Positions 1-9,703 are shown, counted from the first letter of the stretch. The stretch is DNA of 64,000 nt from SG8-32-3 sp964514055 (GCA_964514055.1 CAZEPB010000002.1:104904-168903), one strand, 5' to 3'. Notes: generated by a model from the letters alone, not told the origin. Numbers and translations are program-made.

Positions 1-659
1 ATTTTCCCGAACTCCGTCTTCATTCCAGTAGCTGTTATTACAGCCTTGCCTCTGCCATAGGTCATATGGGTAGCCATGAAAACAGAGTTTTTTCTATCCG
101 CGATGGGGGCTTCCTCTTTAAGTACGCCCACGTCCTTTGTAACATCTGTCGACTCACCTGTCAAAACAGCTTCGTCAGCCTTCAAATCGACAGTTTCGAT
201 AAGCCTGCCATCCGCGGGAACACGGTCACCAGCTTCAAGAAGCACAATGTCGCCAGGCACGATTTTTCGGGCATCTATCATCGTCTCATCGCCGTTCCGA
301 ATAACGCGTGCTTTAGGAGCCGTTAACTTCTTCATGGCTTCCATGGCTTTTTCGGATCGATACTCCTGAATGAAACCGACAACGGAGTTAAGAATCACGA
401 TGATGGCGATGGTAATAGCGTCAACCGTTTCGCCTATCAGAAAAGAAATTGCCGTGGCAATCAAAAGCATGATCACAAAGACATCTTTGAATTGGTTGAA
501 AAAAATCTGGAGCGGAGTTACTCCTTTCTTTTCTTTAAGCTCATTGTACCCGAACTCTCCCAGCCTACGTTCCGCTTCTTCACGGCTCAACCCTTTTTGG
601 TCAACCCGTAATTCGCTCAAGACCTGCTCAGATTTCTTGCTGTGCCAAGCGTCAGCCAT
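1..659 (-). CDS. P-type cation-transporting ATPase, N-terminal part (truncated by window edge)
   Basis: About 219 residues of the N terminus are visible and the frame stays open to the window edge. The start MADAWHSKKSEQ is followed by an LSREEAERRLGEFGYNEL stretch, which is the cation-ATPase N-terminal domain of the calcium/magnesium-type P2 pumps. Next come two membrane segments and the actuator domain with the TGES dephosphorylation loop near residue 166 (LTGESTDV). The phosphorylated DKTGT aspartate and the ion-binding helices lie outside the window, so the transported ion cannot be decided; a P2A-like Ca2+ pump is the likeliest reading. An in-frame stop lies just upstream of the ATG. It is divergent from hppA. 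Confidence 0.85.
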   Translation of the reverse strand, partial: MADAWHSKKSEQVLSELRVDQKGLSREEAERRLGEFGYNELKEKKGVTPLQIFFNQFKDVFVIMLLIATAISFLIGETVDAITIAIIVILNSVVGFIQEYRSEKAMEAMKKLTAPKARVIRNGDETMIDARKIVPGDIVLLEAGDRVPADGRLIETVDLKADEAVLTGESTDVTKDVGVLKEEAPIADRKNSVFMATHMTYGRGKAVITATGMKTEFGK

Positions 660-872
660 AGCAACCGACCATTTTTCACCAGTTCAGTTTTTCTTATACT
701 AAGATGTCGTTCTCTTCGGTTAGATGATACATTAGCTCCCTTATCATAAGAATAACCGTTATAATACTTTCCCTTTTGGCTTCAATAAAACAAAGGCTAA
801 TAAACAAGTTTATACAACTTCCCACTTCAATTTAAAACGAAAATTGATGACTGAAAGGAGAAGGTTAAAAGA

Positions 873-2969
873 ATGCTTGAAACATTTGAACCATGGTTAA
901 TCGCACCAATAGCTTCGTTAATATCAATTCTAGTAGGCTTATACTTTTATCGTTACGTTGAAAAACAAGACAGCGGAACCGAAAGAATGCGGGAAATCTC
1001 TGACGCTATCAGACTGGGCGCTCGCGCCTTCCTGAAAAGAGAATACACTGTGCTGTTTATGTTCGTCGGCGTCGTAGCTGTTCTGCTACTGATATTCCTG
1101 CCAGCTCCAATTTGGGCTGGTGACCCACTGAAAAACATTACGGTAGCATTGTCGTACATTTTTGGCTCTGTATTCTCTGCGTTAGCTGGATTCCTCGGCT
1201 TAACAATTGCGACCAAAGCAAACGCTAAGGTGGCAAACGGCGCAAAACAAGGCTTAAACAAAGCGTTTCCAGTCGGTTTCCGAGGCGGCGCAGTGATGGG
1301 TTTCGCCGTTGTTGGAATCGGCTTGCTCGGCATAAGCATCGTCTACGCAATTGTTGGTCTGACTCCAGAGGAAGAAGTCCCAGCAATACTCGCGTACAGT
1401 TTCGGTGCAAGCGCTCTAGCGCTCTTCGCCAAAGCAGGCGGCGGAATCTACACCAAAACCGCAGACATCAGCGCTGACCTCGTAGGCAAAGTGGAACTTG
1501 ACCTGCCTGAAGATGACCCGAGAAACCCTGCCGTTATAGCTGACAACGTAGGCGACAACGTGGGTGACGTGGCTGGAATGGGAGCGGACTTGTTTGACTC
1601 TTACGTCGCAAGCATCGTGGCTGTGATGATACTTGGCGCGGCTCTTTCCATAGGCAGCAGCACGTTGTACATACAGATTCCACTGGTGTTCGCTGGTGTA
1701 GGCATATTCGCCTCGATTATCGGCTCTTTCACCGTGAGAGTCGGCAAGAAAGGTAACCCTGGATACGCGCTCAACATGGGCACGTACGTAACCTGCGCTA
1801 TTTTCGGCGTTCTAACTGCAATAGCCACTTATTACCTTGGTTATCCTTGGGAAATCTGGGGCGCAGCTGTCATAGGATTAGTTGCAGGAGTCATAATAGG
1901 TGTTACAACAGACTATTTCACATCAGAAGGCAAAGCGCCTGTGGCGAAAACAGCCGAAGCCTCAAAGAGCGGTCCCGCCATCAACATAATCACTGGTTTC
2001 TCCTATGGCCTTAGAAGCATAATTCTCCCCTTAATCGGAATTGGCATTGCGGCGGCAGTTTCGTACAAGTTACTGGAACCCTTAGGCGGCGTTTCTTACG
2101 GCGTGTTCGGCATATCAATGGCTGCAGTTGGCATGCTTTCAATCGTTGGCTTAACGGTTTCCAACGATGCTTACGGTCCAATCGTTGACAACGCTAAAGG
2201 CGTAGCGGAGCAGTCTGGACTCAGCGAGGAAGTCATCGCTATCACAGATGAACTTGACGCTGCAGGAAACACGGCGAAGGCCATAACAAAAGGCTTTGCA
2301 ATCGGAGCTGCCGGTTTAACGGTGATCTCGCTGCTGGCTGCTTTCCAGGAAATCGCTTCAAAAGCTGGACACGCTGCCGTTTTCGACATCATGCATCCAC
2401 TCGTTTTGATGGGCGCGCTTATAGGCGTAGCTATTCCCGCCGTGTTTTCAGCAATGCTAATGTTAGGCGTAGGCAAAAACGCAGAAAGAATGATTGCTGA
2501 AATCAGAAGGCAATTCAAAGAAATTCCAGGTTTGCGCGAGGGTAAGCCGGGAGTGAAGCCTGATTACGCCAGTTGTGTAGACATTGCCACAGTGGGCGCC
2601 ATTCGCGAGTTAATGCCCGCAAGCGTTTTCATAATTGTGGCTACGCTGGTCGTGGGCTTCGTTGGCGGAATCCAAGCGCTAGGCGGTTTCTTGGCAGGCG
2701 CAATACTGTCGAGTTTGCTGTTGGCGCTGCTTATGTCAAACGCTGGTGGCTTATGGGACAACGCTAAAAAACTTATTGAAACTGGCGTTCACGGCGGAAA
2801 AGGTTCTGAAGCGCACAAGGCAGCTGTGGTTGGCGACACGGTCGGTGACCCCTTCAAAGATACGGCTGGGCCATCTTTGAACACGATGATTACGGTGATG
2901 TCGCTTGTGGCTTCGTTGTTTGCCGCGCTGATTGTCCAGTATAATCTACTGGGCATGTTAGGCCTATAG
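873..2969 (+). CDS. hppA: Membrane-bound H+-translocating pyrophosphatase, K+-independent type
   Basis: This 698-residue integral membrane protein couples PPi hydrolysis to proton export; length and about 16 hydrophobic segments fit the M-PPase family. The substrate site is seen in the DNVGDNVGDVAGMGADLFDS region and in the C-terminal GDTVGDPFKDTAGPSLN motif. The family's K+-dependence switch reads GNTAKAITKG, with Lys469 and Thr472, where K+-dependent enzymes carry Ala and Gly/Ala; this predicts a K+-independent, H+-pumping enzyme. The ATG is preceded by a good ribosome site (AAAGGAGAAGG, 854-863) and a TATA-like GTTTATAC at 809-816. It is monocistronic and followed by T-rich sequence. Confidence 0.96.
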   Translation: MLETFEPWLIAPIASLISILVGLYFYRYVEKQDSGTERMREISDAIRLGARAFLKREYTVLFMFVGVVAVLLLIFLPAPIWAGDPLKNITVALSYIFGSVFSALAGFLGLTIATKANAKVANGAKQGLNKAFPVGFRGGAVMGFAVVGIGLLGISIVYAIVGLTPEEEVPAILAYSFGASALALFAKAGGGIYTKTADISADLVGKVELDLPEDDPRNPAVIADNVGDNVGDVAGMGADLFDSYVASIVAVMILGAALSIGSSTLYIQIPLVFAGVGIFASIIGSFTVRVGKKGNPGYALNMGTYVTCAIFGVLTAIATYYLGYPWEIWGAAVIGLVAGVIIGVTTDYFTSEGKAPVAKTAEASKSGPAINIITGFSYGLRSIILPLIGIGIAAAVSYKLLEPLGGVSYGVFGISMAAVGMLSIVGLTVSNDAYGPIVDNAKGVAEQSGLSEEVIAITDELDAAGNTAKAITKGFAIGAAGLTVISLLAAFQEIASKAGHAAVFDIMHPLVLMGALIGVAIPAVFSAMLMLGVGKNAERMIAEIRRQFKEIPGLREGKPGVKPDYASCVDIATVGAIRELMPASVFIIVATLVVGFVGGIQALGGFLAGAILSSLLLALLMSNAGGLWDNAKKLIETGVHGGKGSEAHKAAVVGDTVGDPFKDTAGPSLNTMITVMSLVASLFAALIVQYNLLGMLGL

Positions 2970-3123
2970 CCTTCAACTATTTCCCTTTTTGTTTCACAAA
3001 TGTTTGGATAACTACGTTTACGCTAACACATAACATCAAAGCAAAACAAGGTTTTCTGAAAAAAGAAAAGCCTTATCAACTTTCGAAAACGATTTTCAAA
3101 GTAGAAACCACAATAATCAGGAA

Positions 3124-4122
3124 GTGGGCAAAATCAAAGTTTTGCTGCTGTCTGAACAAGAAATCGTCGAATTGTTGTCAATCGAAGAAGTCATGGAGGC
3201 TGTTGAGAACGTCTTCAGAGAAAAAGCGTTAGGCTATGCTCAGATGCCTCCGAAGGTTTATCTAAACTTTCCGAAGTACAACGGCGACGTGAGAGCCATG
3301 CCCGCTTACCTTGAGAGGCTGGACGTAGCATCGGTTAAAATCGTGAATTCTCATCCTGAAAACCCCGAGAGGTTTGACATGCCCACGGTCTCGGGAACAG
3401 TGCTTCTTTTGGACCCGAGGAACGGCGCGTTGCTTTCGGTAATGGGAGGAAACAACATAACAGCCATGCGAACAGCCGCCGCTGGAGGCTTAGCAGCCAA
3501 ATACCTTGCAAGAAGAAACTCCAAAACTGCTAGTTTCGTCGGTGCAGGAGTCCAAGCTAGAGCGCAACTGCTGGCGCTTTTAGCTGTGTTTCCGAATCTT
3601 GAGGAAATCAGAGTCTGTGAGGTATTACCCAAAGCGGCAGAATCTTTCGCTTCTGAAGCAAAAGACAAAGCGCCTCAAAGCAGAATTGTAGTGGTTGGGA
3701 ATGAGGCGGAAGCCGTTCACGAAGCCGACATAGTCGTCACTACAACGCCTTCAAAGAAACCGTTGGTTTTTGAGCCATGGGTTTCTGAAGGAACCCATTT
3801 CAACTGCATAGGCGCTGACGCCCCGCTCAAAGAGGAATTAGACCCAGCAATCCTGAAGAGAGCGAAAATAGTGGTGGATGACTGGGAACAAGCCGCCCAC
3901 AGCGGAGAAATAAACGTTCCCTTATCGAAGGGCATCTTATCCGAGAAGGATGTGTGGGCTGAACTGGGAGATATCATAGTCGGAACCAAGCAGGCTAGAA
4001 CCTCAAATAAGGAGATCACAATATTCGATTCAACAGGTTTAGCTATTCAAGATGCTGCAACAGTTGAATTAGTTTACAAAAAAGCGTTATCCAGAAAAAC
4101 TGGTTGCTTCATAAACATCTAA
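3124..4122 (+). CDS. Ornithine cyclodeaminase / mu-crystallin family protein (possible alanine dehydrogenase)
   Basis: This 332-residue NAD(P)-dependent enzyme belongs to the OCD/mu-crystallin superfamily. The N-terminal half has the substrate-binding MPPKVYLNF...RAMPAYL and VKIVNSHPENP regions; residues around 140 form the Rossmann fold (FVGAGVQARAQL), followed by VVTTTPSKKPLV. Family members include ornithine cyclodeaminase, archaeal alanine dehydrogenase and ketimine reductases; sequence alone does not separate them, but archaeal homologues of this length are often alanine dehydrogenases. Translation starts at GTG. No operon partner is evident. Confidence 0.88.
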   Translation: MGKIKVLLLSEQEIVELLSIEEVMEAVENVFREKALGYAQMPPKVYLNFPKYNGDVRAMPAYLERLDVASVKIVNSHPENPERFDMPTVSGTVLLLDPRNGALLSVMGGNNITAMRTAAAGGLAAKYLARRNSKTASFVGAGVQARAQLLALLAVFPNLEEIRVCEVLPKAAESFASEAKDKAPQSRIVVVGNEAEAVHEADIVVTTTPSKKPLVFEPWVSEGTHFNCIGADAPLKEELDPAILKRAKIVVDDWEQAAHSGEINVPLSKGILSEKDVWAELGDIIVGTKQARTSNKEITIFDSTGLAIQDAATVELVYKKALSRKTGCFINI

Positions 4123-4185
4123 GCCTCCCGCCCTCAAGCAGAGAGACTATCATGGGAGTGAACGAGGGGGTAAGACATTTAAGAA

Positions 4186-4392
4186 ATGTTTTATTCTCAC
4201 TTGTTTGGAGGAAATTATGCAACGGGGCAGTTCGCGATTGTTGGAATCTTGCTAATTTTGATAGATTTCATTCCTCTTGCTTTGGGTTTGGTTCTATCTA
4301 AGGGTGACTTTCAATCTAAGTTCGTCAAAATAGCAGTTCCAATATGGCTCATAATGTTGGTTCTCGGCATCATTTTGATTATGATCCCATAA
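4186..4392 (+). CDS. Small membrane protein with two TM segments
   Basis: This 68-residue protein has two hydrophobic spans (about residues 16-38 and 46-67) joined by a short charged loop (SKGDFQSKF), ending in LGIILIMIP. It lies 60 nt after the OCD-family gene on the same strand. No family is recognised. The overlapping frame at 4104-4301 is a shadow without membrane or domain character. Confidence 0.55.
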   Translation: MFYSHLFGGNYATGQFAIVGILLILIDFIPLALGLVLSKGDFQSKFVKIAVPIWLIMLVLGIILIMIP

Positions 4393-4436
4393 TCACACAT
4401 AGTAGCTTATTGAGATTAAGGTTTAATGCAAGAAAG

Positions 4437-5402
4437 CTATTTCCGTTTTTTACGCTTTTGCAGCTTACGGAGTTTTTTCGTCGACTTTTCCTGAGACTTC
4501 GTTTTCCTTAACGCCAGCAAGGTAATACTTAACCCAAGAATGACTATTACAATTATTATCGCGTAGATTGCTTCTGGCGCTAGAACGTCAGGGTTTTCAT
4601 CAGTTGGTGATGGAGTGCTATCCGAAGGAGGAGTGGTAGTAGACGGAGGGGTAGGTGTAGGGAGCGTGGGTGCGGTCCCTGTGAGAATTGGTTCTTCAAC
4701 CTGTATCAGCAGCGAGTAGTGGTCGATTTTTAGGTTTGAAGGCACTATCGATTGATTCAGGTCGAACGCGCCAACTTTGAATGAGGCAGTGCTGGAAGGG
4801 CTTAGAGAGGCGGGAGTTAGGGCGTCTGTGTAGCCCATCGCGATCGTAGTGCCTGTGGCGTTGTAGAATGTTCCTACCACATAGATGTTTGTAGCCGTTT
4901 GAGTGCCTGCATTTTGAACGGTGCCGGTGACCCAATAGACGCCTTCCGCGTCAGTACCTCCTGAACTGCTTGTGACTGGTAAGTCTGGATACTGATAGCT
5001 ACTTGTTGGGTCTGCCGCCTCAACTGTGAAATCTACGCGGTCGATGCCAAGCGAAAGCCAACTCAGGTCGCCAGTAACGCTAACCGAGGGAGGAAACTCC
5101 ATGTAAAAGGGGGCTTTTTGCTGAGGGAGTAAGTACTGCCCATAAACAGTGGTGGGGTAGGAATATGATACAGCCTCTCCGTCCAGGGTGTAGATTACTC
5201 CACTTAAAACAACAGAGTCTATTGTGTTGGGACCCACGTTTTGCACTTCACCGACCACATCTAAATAGCCAATTGAGTCAACGTACCAGCCGTAACTCAG
5301 AACTTTGATGTTCTCTGGTTGACTGGAAACCTGTGGAACTAAAGTCAAACCCAACGACACCAAGGTCAAGAACACACATAAGAAAACAATGCTCTTCCTC
5401 AA
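4437..5402 (-). CDS. Secreted FxLYD-like protein with C-terminal membrane anchor
   Basis: This 321-residue protein starts at TTG with a signal peptide (KSIVFLCVFLTLVSLGL). Two beta-sandwich repeats follow (about residues 35-130 and 140-230); phrases such as GEVQNVGPNTIDSVVLSGVI and TGTVQNAGTQTATNIYVVGT resemble the FxLYD/CARDB class of archaeal surface proteins. A Pro/Thr/Ser linker (235-265) precedes one TM helix (about 270-295) and a very basic cytoplasmic tail. It probably faces outward on the cell surface. The substrate is unknown. Confidence 0.7.
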   Translation of the reverse strand: MRKSIVFLCVFLTLVSLGLTLVPQVSSQPENIKVLSYGWYVDSIGYLDVVGEVQNVGPNTIDSVVLSGVIYTLDGEAVSYSYPTTVYGQYLLPQQKAPFYMEFPPSVSVTGDLSWLSLGIDRVDFTVEAADPTSSYQYPDLPVTSSSGGTDAEGVYWVTGTVQNAGTQTATNIYVVGTFYNATGTTIAMGYTDALTPASLSPSSTASFKVGAFDLNQSIVPSNLKIDHYSLLIQVEEPILTGTAPTLPTPTPPSTTTPPSDSTPSPTDENPDVLAPEAIYAIIIVIVILGLSITLLALRKTKSQEKSTKKLRKLQKRKKRK

Positions 5403-5536
5403 ACCTTCCTCAGTTCCCCTCGTGCCATATGGACATTACCAAAACAACGGTGTACTATAAAACAGTTTTTCAAAAATAGAGCCAAACATGTTTTGATGAC
5501 GATGATTAGGAATTGGTTCCAAACCCCAACTTTAGT

Positions 5537-5785
5537 TTAGCATTTACCTATCTTTTCTAGATAGACCAGAAACTCTCTCAACTCTTCTTTATCCATATTA
5601 ACCAGCGAACTGCGTTCCGTTTTAATGTATTTGCGAAGGGAATCCAAGCATTCGGCAGCCTTTGCGTTTCGCTTGACGGTTTGCACTTGATCACGTTCTA
5701 TTTTTATTCTGTAAAGTGTTGCCAGAAAAGTTGCAAAAACAACCAGAGTGTTACTAACTATGACTATGAGTTCTAAACTCATCAA
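5537..5785 (-). CDS. Small single-TM protein, function unknown
   Basis: This 82-residue protein has an N-terminal TM helix (about residues 4-24, LIVIVSNTLVVFATFLATLY) and a charged, helical cytoplasmic part (KIERDQVQTVKRN). The start MMSLE is preceded by GAGGTAATTTG, giving a Shine-Dalgarno GAGG. No family is recognised. It may share direction with the secreted protein gene at 4437-5402, but 134 nt separate them. Confidence 0.55.
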   Translation of the reverse strand: MMSLELIVIVSNTLVVFATFLATLYRIKIERDQVQTVKRNAKAAECLDSLRKYIKTERSSLVNMDKEELREFLVYLEKIGKC

Positions 5786-5935
5786 ATTACCTCCTCATTT
5801 TACGCCAGTTTCAGGTTGTAACCTTTTTAGTCTACGGAACTAAATAAAACCTAACCCAAAACGCTACATTAACAGGAAAAATATCTAAAAATTTATGTGC
5901 AGATTCATACGAATAAGCAACGAAGAAGTGCCTAC

Positions 5936-7369
5936 ATGAAGGTCTCGTTTATCAGCACAAGTCCCAACGAAGGCATTGATGAGCGGGAAGGAAGAAAATC
6001 CATTACCGCGTTTCCGCCCTTGAGCATACTATATTTAGCGGCGGCTCTTGAAGAAATGGATGTTGAAGTCTCAGTTTTAGACCAACCCGCGTTAGGATTA
6101 ACGGTGGAAGAAACCGTGCGGTGGGTGGAAAAAGAGAATCCTGATGTTCTTGGCTTTTCCACACTCACAAGCTCAGGCCAGACCGCGGCGCTGATAAGTA
6201 ACAAAGTGAAAGAAAAAAACCCAAACGTCACTACGGTTTTCGGCAACCATCACGCCACATTCAACGCGGAACGAATCCTCAAGAAATACACGTCCGTTGA
6301 CGTAGTTGCCCGAGGAGAAGGCGAACGAACAATTGCTGAATTAGTAAACTGTCTGAAAAACGGAGAAGACCTAAAAGAAGTTCGGGGAATCAACTTCAGA
6401 AACAAAGGAAAAATAGTTGCAACCCCTGATCAACATTTAATTGGGGATTTAGATGCCCTGCCTTTCCCAGACCGCAAACTGATTGACGTAGACTATCACT
6501 GCGTAATCGCAGGAGCAAACATCGCGCCCAAAAAATTCACAAGCATAGTCACCTCTCGAGGCTGCGTTTTCGACTGCCGATTTTGCAGCTGCACGGAAAT
6601 TGCTAAGAACAGGTGGCGACCCAGATCAGCCAAAAACACTGTGGAGGAACTGCAGTTTTTAGCCAGCGAAGGCTACAAGCAGATTATCTTCGTGGATGAC
6701 GCCTTCACCATGAACCCGAAAAGAGTGATAGAGATCTGCAGGGGCATAAGAAAAGAGAAACTCGATTTAGAGTGGATATGTGAAGGAAGAGTCGACATAT
6801 GCTCCTACGACATGCTGCATGAAATGGTGCTGGCAGGCTGCAAAGTTCTTTATTTGGGCATCGAAAGCGCCAACCAGCGAATTCTGGACTACTACAACAA
6901 GAAGATTACCCCTGAGCAGTCAGAAACCGCCGTGAGGACAGCCAAAAAAGCTGGAGTGGACGTTGTCGCAGGGTCTTTCATAATTGGCGCTCCAGATGAG
7001 ACTCGAGAAGAAATGTGGAATACTGTGAAATTTGCGCAGCGGGTTCCCATAGACATTCCACAATTCAATATACTTGGCGCTCACCCAGGAAACGACATTT
7101 GGAACGAGTTTGTAGCTAAAGGCTTTCTGGACCCAGAGAAATGGTGGGAGAAGGGCGTTGCCGTATCTGAAGTATACCCTTATGCTAAAGTTTCTCGTGA
7201 CGAAATAATGCAGATAATGCACGACGCCTTTTTCCAGCATGTATATCGTCCAAGCTTTCTAGTGAAACAGGTTGTGAAAACGTTGGGAAGCCTGTATCGC
7301 ATTAACGTTGTTATGAGTAACCTGAGCAGAATCGGCGAAATCCGAGAGGCAGCCAACAGCGTAGCCTGA
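5936..7369 (+). CDS. B12-binding-domain radical SAM protein
   Basis: This protein of about 477 residues has the two-domain layout of the cobalamin-dependent radical SAM family. The N-terminal Rossmann-like half (residues 1-150) contains PDVLGFSTLTSSG and VFGNHHATF; the radical SAM core follows with CVFDCRFC as the CxxxCxxC ligands of the [4Fe-4S] cluster. The C-terminal third is a typical HemN/Elp3-like extension. The B12 domain lacks an obvious DxHxxG motif, so cobalamin binding is uncertain. Homologues act in methylation or lipid and hopanoid chemistry; the substrate cannot be told. A GTG at 5897 gives 13 more residues, but ATG at 5936 starts with the conserved MKVSFIST. Confidence 0.85.
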   Translation: MKVSFISTSPNEGIDEREGRKSITAFPPLSILYLAAALEEMDVEVSVLDQPALGLTVEETVRWVEKENPDVLGFSTLTSSGQTAALISNKVKEKNPNVTTVFGNHHATFNAERILKKYTSVDVVARGEGERTIAELVNCLKNGEDLKEVRGINFRNKGKIVATPDQHLIGDLDALPFPDRKLIDVDYHCVIAGANIAPKKFTSIVTSRGCVFDCRFCSCTEIAKNRWRPRSAKNTVEELQFLASEGYKQIIFVDDAFTMNPKRVIEICRGIRKEKLDLEWICEGRVDICSYDMLHEMVLAGCKVLYLGIESANQRILDYYNKKITPEQSETAVRTAKKAGVDVVAGSFIIGAPDETREEMWNTVKFAQRVPIDIPQFNILGAHPGNDIWNEFVAKGFLDPEKWWEKGVAVSEVYPYAKVSRDEIMQIMHDAFFQHVYRPSFLVKQVVKTLGSLYRINVVMSNLSRIGEIREAANSVA

Positions 7370-7449
7370 CCAGTTAAATTACAACAAGATTTTATAGGGA
7401 GCGTTCGTAACAACTACATTGAGGGATTTTTACGAAGTTTGAAACTTAC

Positions 7450-8136
7450 GTGAAGGAAATTATATCGCGCACCCACAACGTAACCAGCTTTAGGTTTCCA
7501 AGACCCGCCGAGTTAAATTACAAGCCTGGGCAGTTCTTTTTCGTCACGATAAAGGCTCAGGATGGAAAAGAGTTAAGCAAACACTTCAGCTTATCCAGCA
7601 GCCCAACAGAAAAAACGCACATAGAATTCACCAAGAAACTTTCAGACAGCGACTTCTCCGCCGCTCTGAAAGCGCTTAAGGAAGGCGACTGGGCAAGAAT
7701 AGATGCGCCGTACGGAAAATTCACTTTCGAGGGCGAACACGAAAAAATAGGCTTGCTTGGAGGAGGCATCGGGATAACCCCTTTTATCAGCATATGCAAA
7801 TACTGCACCGACAAGCGCTTAGACACCAAGGTCACGTTGCTCTACGGAAACCGCACTGAAAACGACATCGCGTTCAGAAAGCAACTAGAAGCAATGCAGA
7901 AACAAAATAAAAATCTAAAATTGGTGTTTACACTCAACGAAGCCAGCAGCGGATGGAAAGGCGCCACAGGATTCATCACGGCGGACATGATAAAAAAGGA
8001 AATACCTGACTTCAAGGAAACGATGTTTTACACTTGTGGTCCTCCAGCCATGGTGGAGATAATGGGAAAGCTTGCCGAACAACTAGGCTTGCCAAAGACG
8101 CAGCTGAAGCGCGAGTACTTCACAGGCTACACATAA
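7450..8136 (+). CDS. FAD-dependent ferredoxin/flavodoxin-NAD(P) reductase-like oxidoreductase
   Basis: This 228-residue protein is an FNR-superfamily reductase without an iron-sulfur domain. The FAD site is in the HFSLSSSP motif (residues 46-53), the pyrophosphate site in GGGIGITPF, and the NAD(P) site in YTCGPPAMVE near residue 195. The called start is GTG, but the in-frame stretch upstream (FETYVKEI) matches how relatives usually begin, and a GAGGG at 7421-7425 lies well placed for a start near 7432 although only ATT or ACG codons exist there. Its electron partner is unknown. The gene ends 2 nt before the convergent AsnRS stop. Confidence 0.85.
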   Translation: MKEIISRTHNVTSFRFPRPAELNYKPGQFFFVTIKAQDGKELSKHFSLSSSPTEKTHIEFTKKLSDSDFSAALKALKEGDWARIDAPYGKFTFEGEHEKIGLLGGGIGITPFISICKYCTDKRLDTKVTLLYGNRTENDIAFRKQLEAMQKQNKNLKLVFTLNEASSGWKGATGFITADMIKKEIPDFKETMFYTCGPPAMVEIMGKLAEQLGLPKTQLKREYFTGYT

Positions 8137-8138
8137 GT

Positions 8139-9422
8139 CTAAGGGTAGAATCTTCTGGTGGTTCGGGGAAACGGAATAGCGTCTATAACGTTTTCCAAAT
8201 CAAGCATCCAAGCCAACAGCCTTTCAAGACCCAAACCGAAACCCACATGCGGCACAGTGCCGTACCTTCGCAGGTCCAAGTACCAATCGTAGTCTTTTTC
8301 CTTCAAACCCATTTCTCTTATTCGTTTAATCAGCGTTTCCTTGTCTTCTTCTCTGGCGCCGCCCGTGGACACTTCACCGATTCTCGGAACCAGCATGTCC
8401 ACAGACATGGCAACTTCGGGGCGGTCGCGGTGCGTCTTGCAGTAAAAAGCTTTGATGGCGGTTGGATAATCGTAAACGAAGAAGGGTTTGCCGAACTCGT
8501 CTGCCAGCGTCTTCTCGTCCTCGTAGCCGAAGTCTTCGCCCCACTTCAGCTTCGCGCTTTTTTTGCGGAGAACCTCAACAGCCTCAGTATAGGTTATTCT
8601 TGGAAACGGCGTTTTGACCGAAGCTAGCTTGGAAATGTCTACGCCTAACTCTTCGAGTTCCCGTTTGCACCTGTCAGCGGTTTGCTGGCAGATATGTGCC
8701 ATAAGCTCCTCTTCAAAGCTCATTAGGTCATTCATATCGGCAAAGGGCCATTCGCCTTCGATGTGCCAGTATTCCGTCAAATGTCGAATTGTTCTGCTTT
8801 TTTCAGCGCGAAAAGACGGCGCGATGCAATAGACTTTTTCCAAGGAGTAAATTAGGATTTCGAGGTAAAGCTGAGAACTCTGCGTCAGATATAGGTTTTT
8901 GTCAAAATATTTTAAGCCAAAAAGAGTTGAGCCGCCCTCAACAGCGGCGGAAATGAACATGGGCGGAGAAACCTCTGTGAAGTCTTGGCTCTTAAAGAAG
9001 TCGCGGGCGAATTCCAGAACGTCGGCTCGAATCTTCATCACCAGGTTCATGCGGCGGCTGCGTAGCCATAGGTGGCGGACGTCACGGATGAACTGTTCGC
9101 TTTGGTCTTTGGTTATCGGAAAAAGCTCAGCTAAGCCGATAATGGTGATTGATTCGGCGGCGATTTCGTAGCCTCCTGGCGCGCGCTTGTCAGGTTTAGC
9201 TGTGCCCTCAAGCGTCAGGGAAGATTCTATTGTTAGGCGTTCCGCTTTGTTCCAGGCGGGGCTGCCTTTTTTTACGGTGCATTGGATGAAACCCGTTGAG
9301 TCTCGTACTAACAGGAAAATTAGCTCTTTTCCTTCTCTTTTGCGGTAAACCCAACCTCTTACGGCTACTTTTTTGTCTTGGCAACATCCGTCCAAGATTT
9401 CGCTTATCTTCACCAGAGCCAT
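8139..9422 (-). CDS. asnS: Asparaginyl-tRNA synthetase
   Basis: This 427-residue class IIb synthetase charges tRNA-Asn. An N-terminal OB-fold (residues 1-100: VAVRGWVYRKREGKELIFL) binds the anticodon. The catalytic core has motif 2 (CIAPSFRAEKSRTIRHLTEY) and motif 3 near the C terminus (GFGLGLERLLAWM), ending FPRTTRRFYP. The shorter N terminus and the HIEGEWPF signature suit AsnRS better than AspRS. The ATG at 9422 is preferred over MIS at 9431. A frozen AspRS paralogue would be the alternative, but the full motifs argue for an active enzyme. Confidence 0.93.
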   Translation of the reverse strand: MALVKISEILDGCCQDKKVAVRGWVYRKREGKELIFLLVRDSTGFIQCTVKKGSPAWNKAERLTIESSLTLEGTAKPDKRAPGGYEIAAESITIIGLAELFPITKDQSEQFIRDVRHLWLRSRRMNLVMKIRADVLEFARDFFKSQDFTEVSPPMFISAAVEGGSTLFGLKYFDKNLYLTQSSQLYLEILIYSLEKVYCIAPSFRAEKSRTIRHLTEYWHIEGEWPFADMNDLMSFEEELMAHICQQTADRCKRELEELGVDISKLASVKTPFPRITYTEAVEVLRKKSAKLKWGEDFGYEDEKTLADEFGKPFFVYDYPTAIKAFYCKTHRDRPEVAMSVDMLVPRIGEVSTGGAREEDKETLIKRIREMGLKEKDYDWYLDLRRYGTVPHVGFGLGLERLLAWMLDLENVIDAIPFPRTTRRFYP

Positions 9423-9703
9423 TGATATCAACTGTTTCCTCTAAATATTGTTTTCAAACCTAAATGCCTATCGATTTAGTTATGCGATGAAGTTTAGTTT
9501 TTGATATTTAGAGAAGGTTGATAGCTTGTTTGAGCATGAGAAGGTTTGCTGGGGCTCTGGCTACCGACTATAGGAGAAATATGAAAAGCGGTATAAAACA
9601 GACTGCTTTACCAGAGCCCACTCAGCCCCGCTCTCTCCTTAACCAATGTGACTGTAACCCCGAAAAAGAAAGGGGGAAGATTTGTGTGGTTTTTGCTGGT
9701 TGC

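Noticed and set aside
4158..4190. GAGGGGGTAAGACATTTAAG as a fifth copy of the dispersed element
   Set aside because: It lacks the TATA box before the G-run and the CACTAGAG block.
4104..4301. 65-codon ORF overlapping the two-TM protein gene
   Set aside because: No domain or membrane pattern; the other frame has a better protein.
8034..8627. 197-codon ORF antisense to asnS
   Set aside because: Shadow frame of the strongly conserved AsnRS gene.
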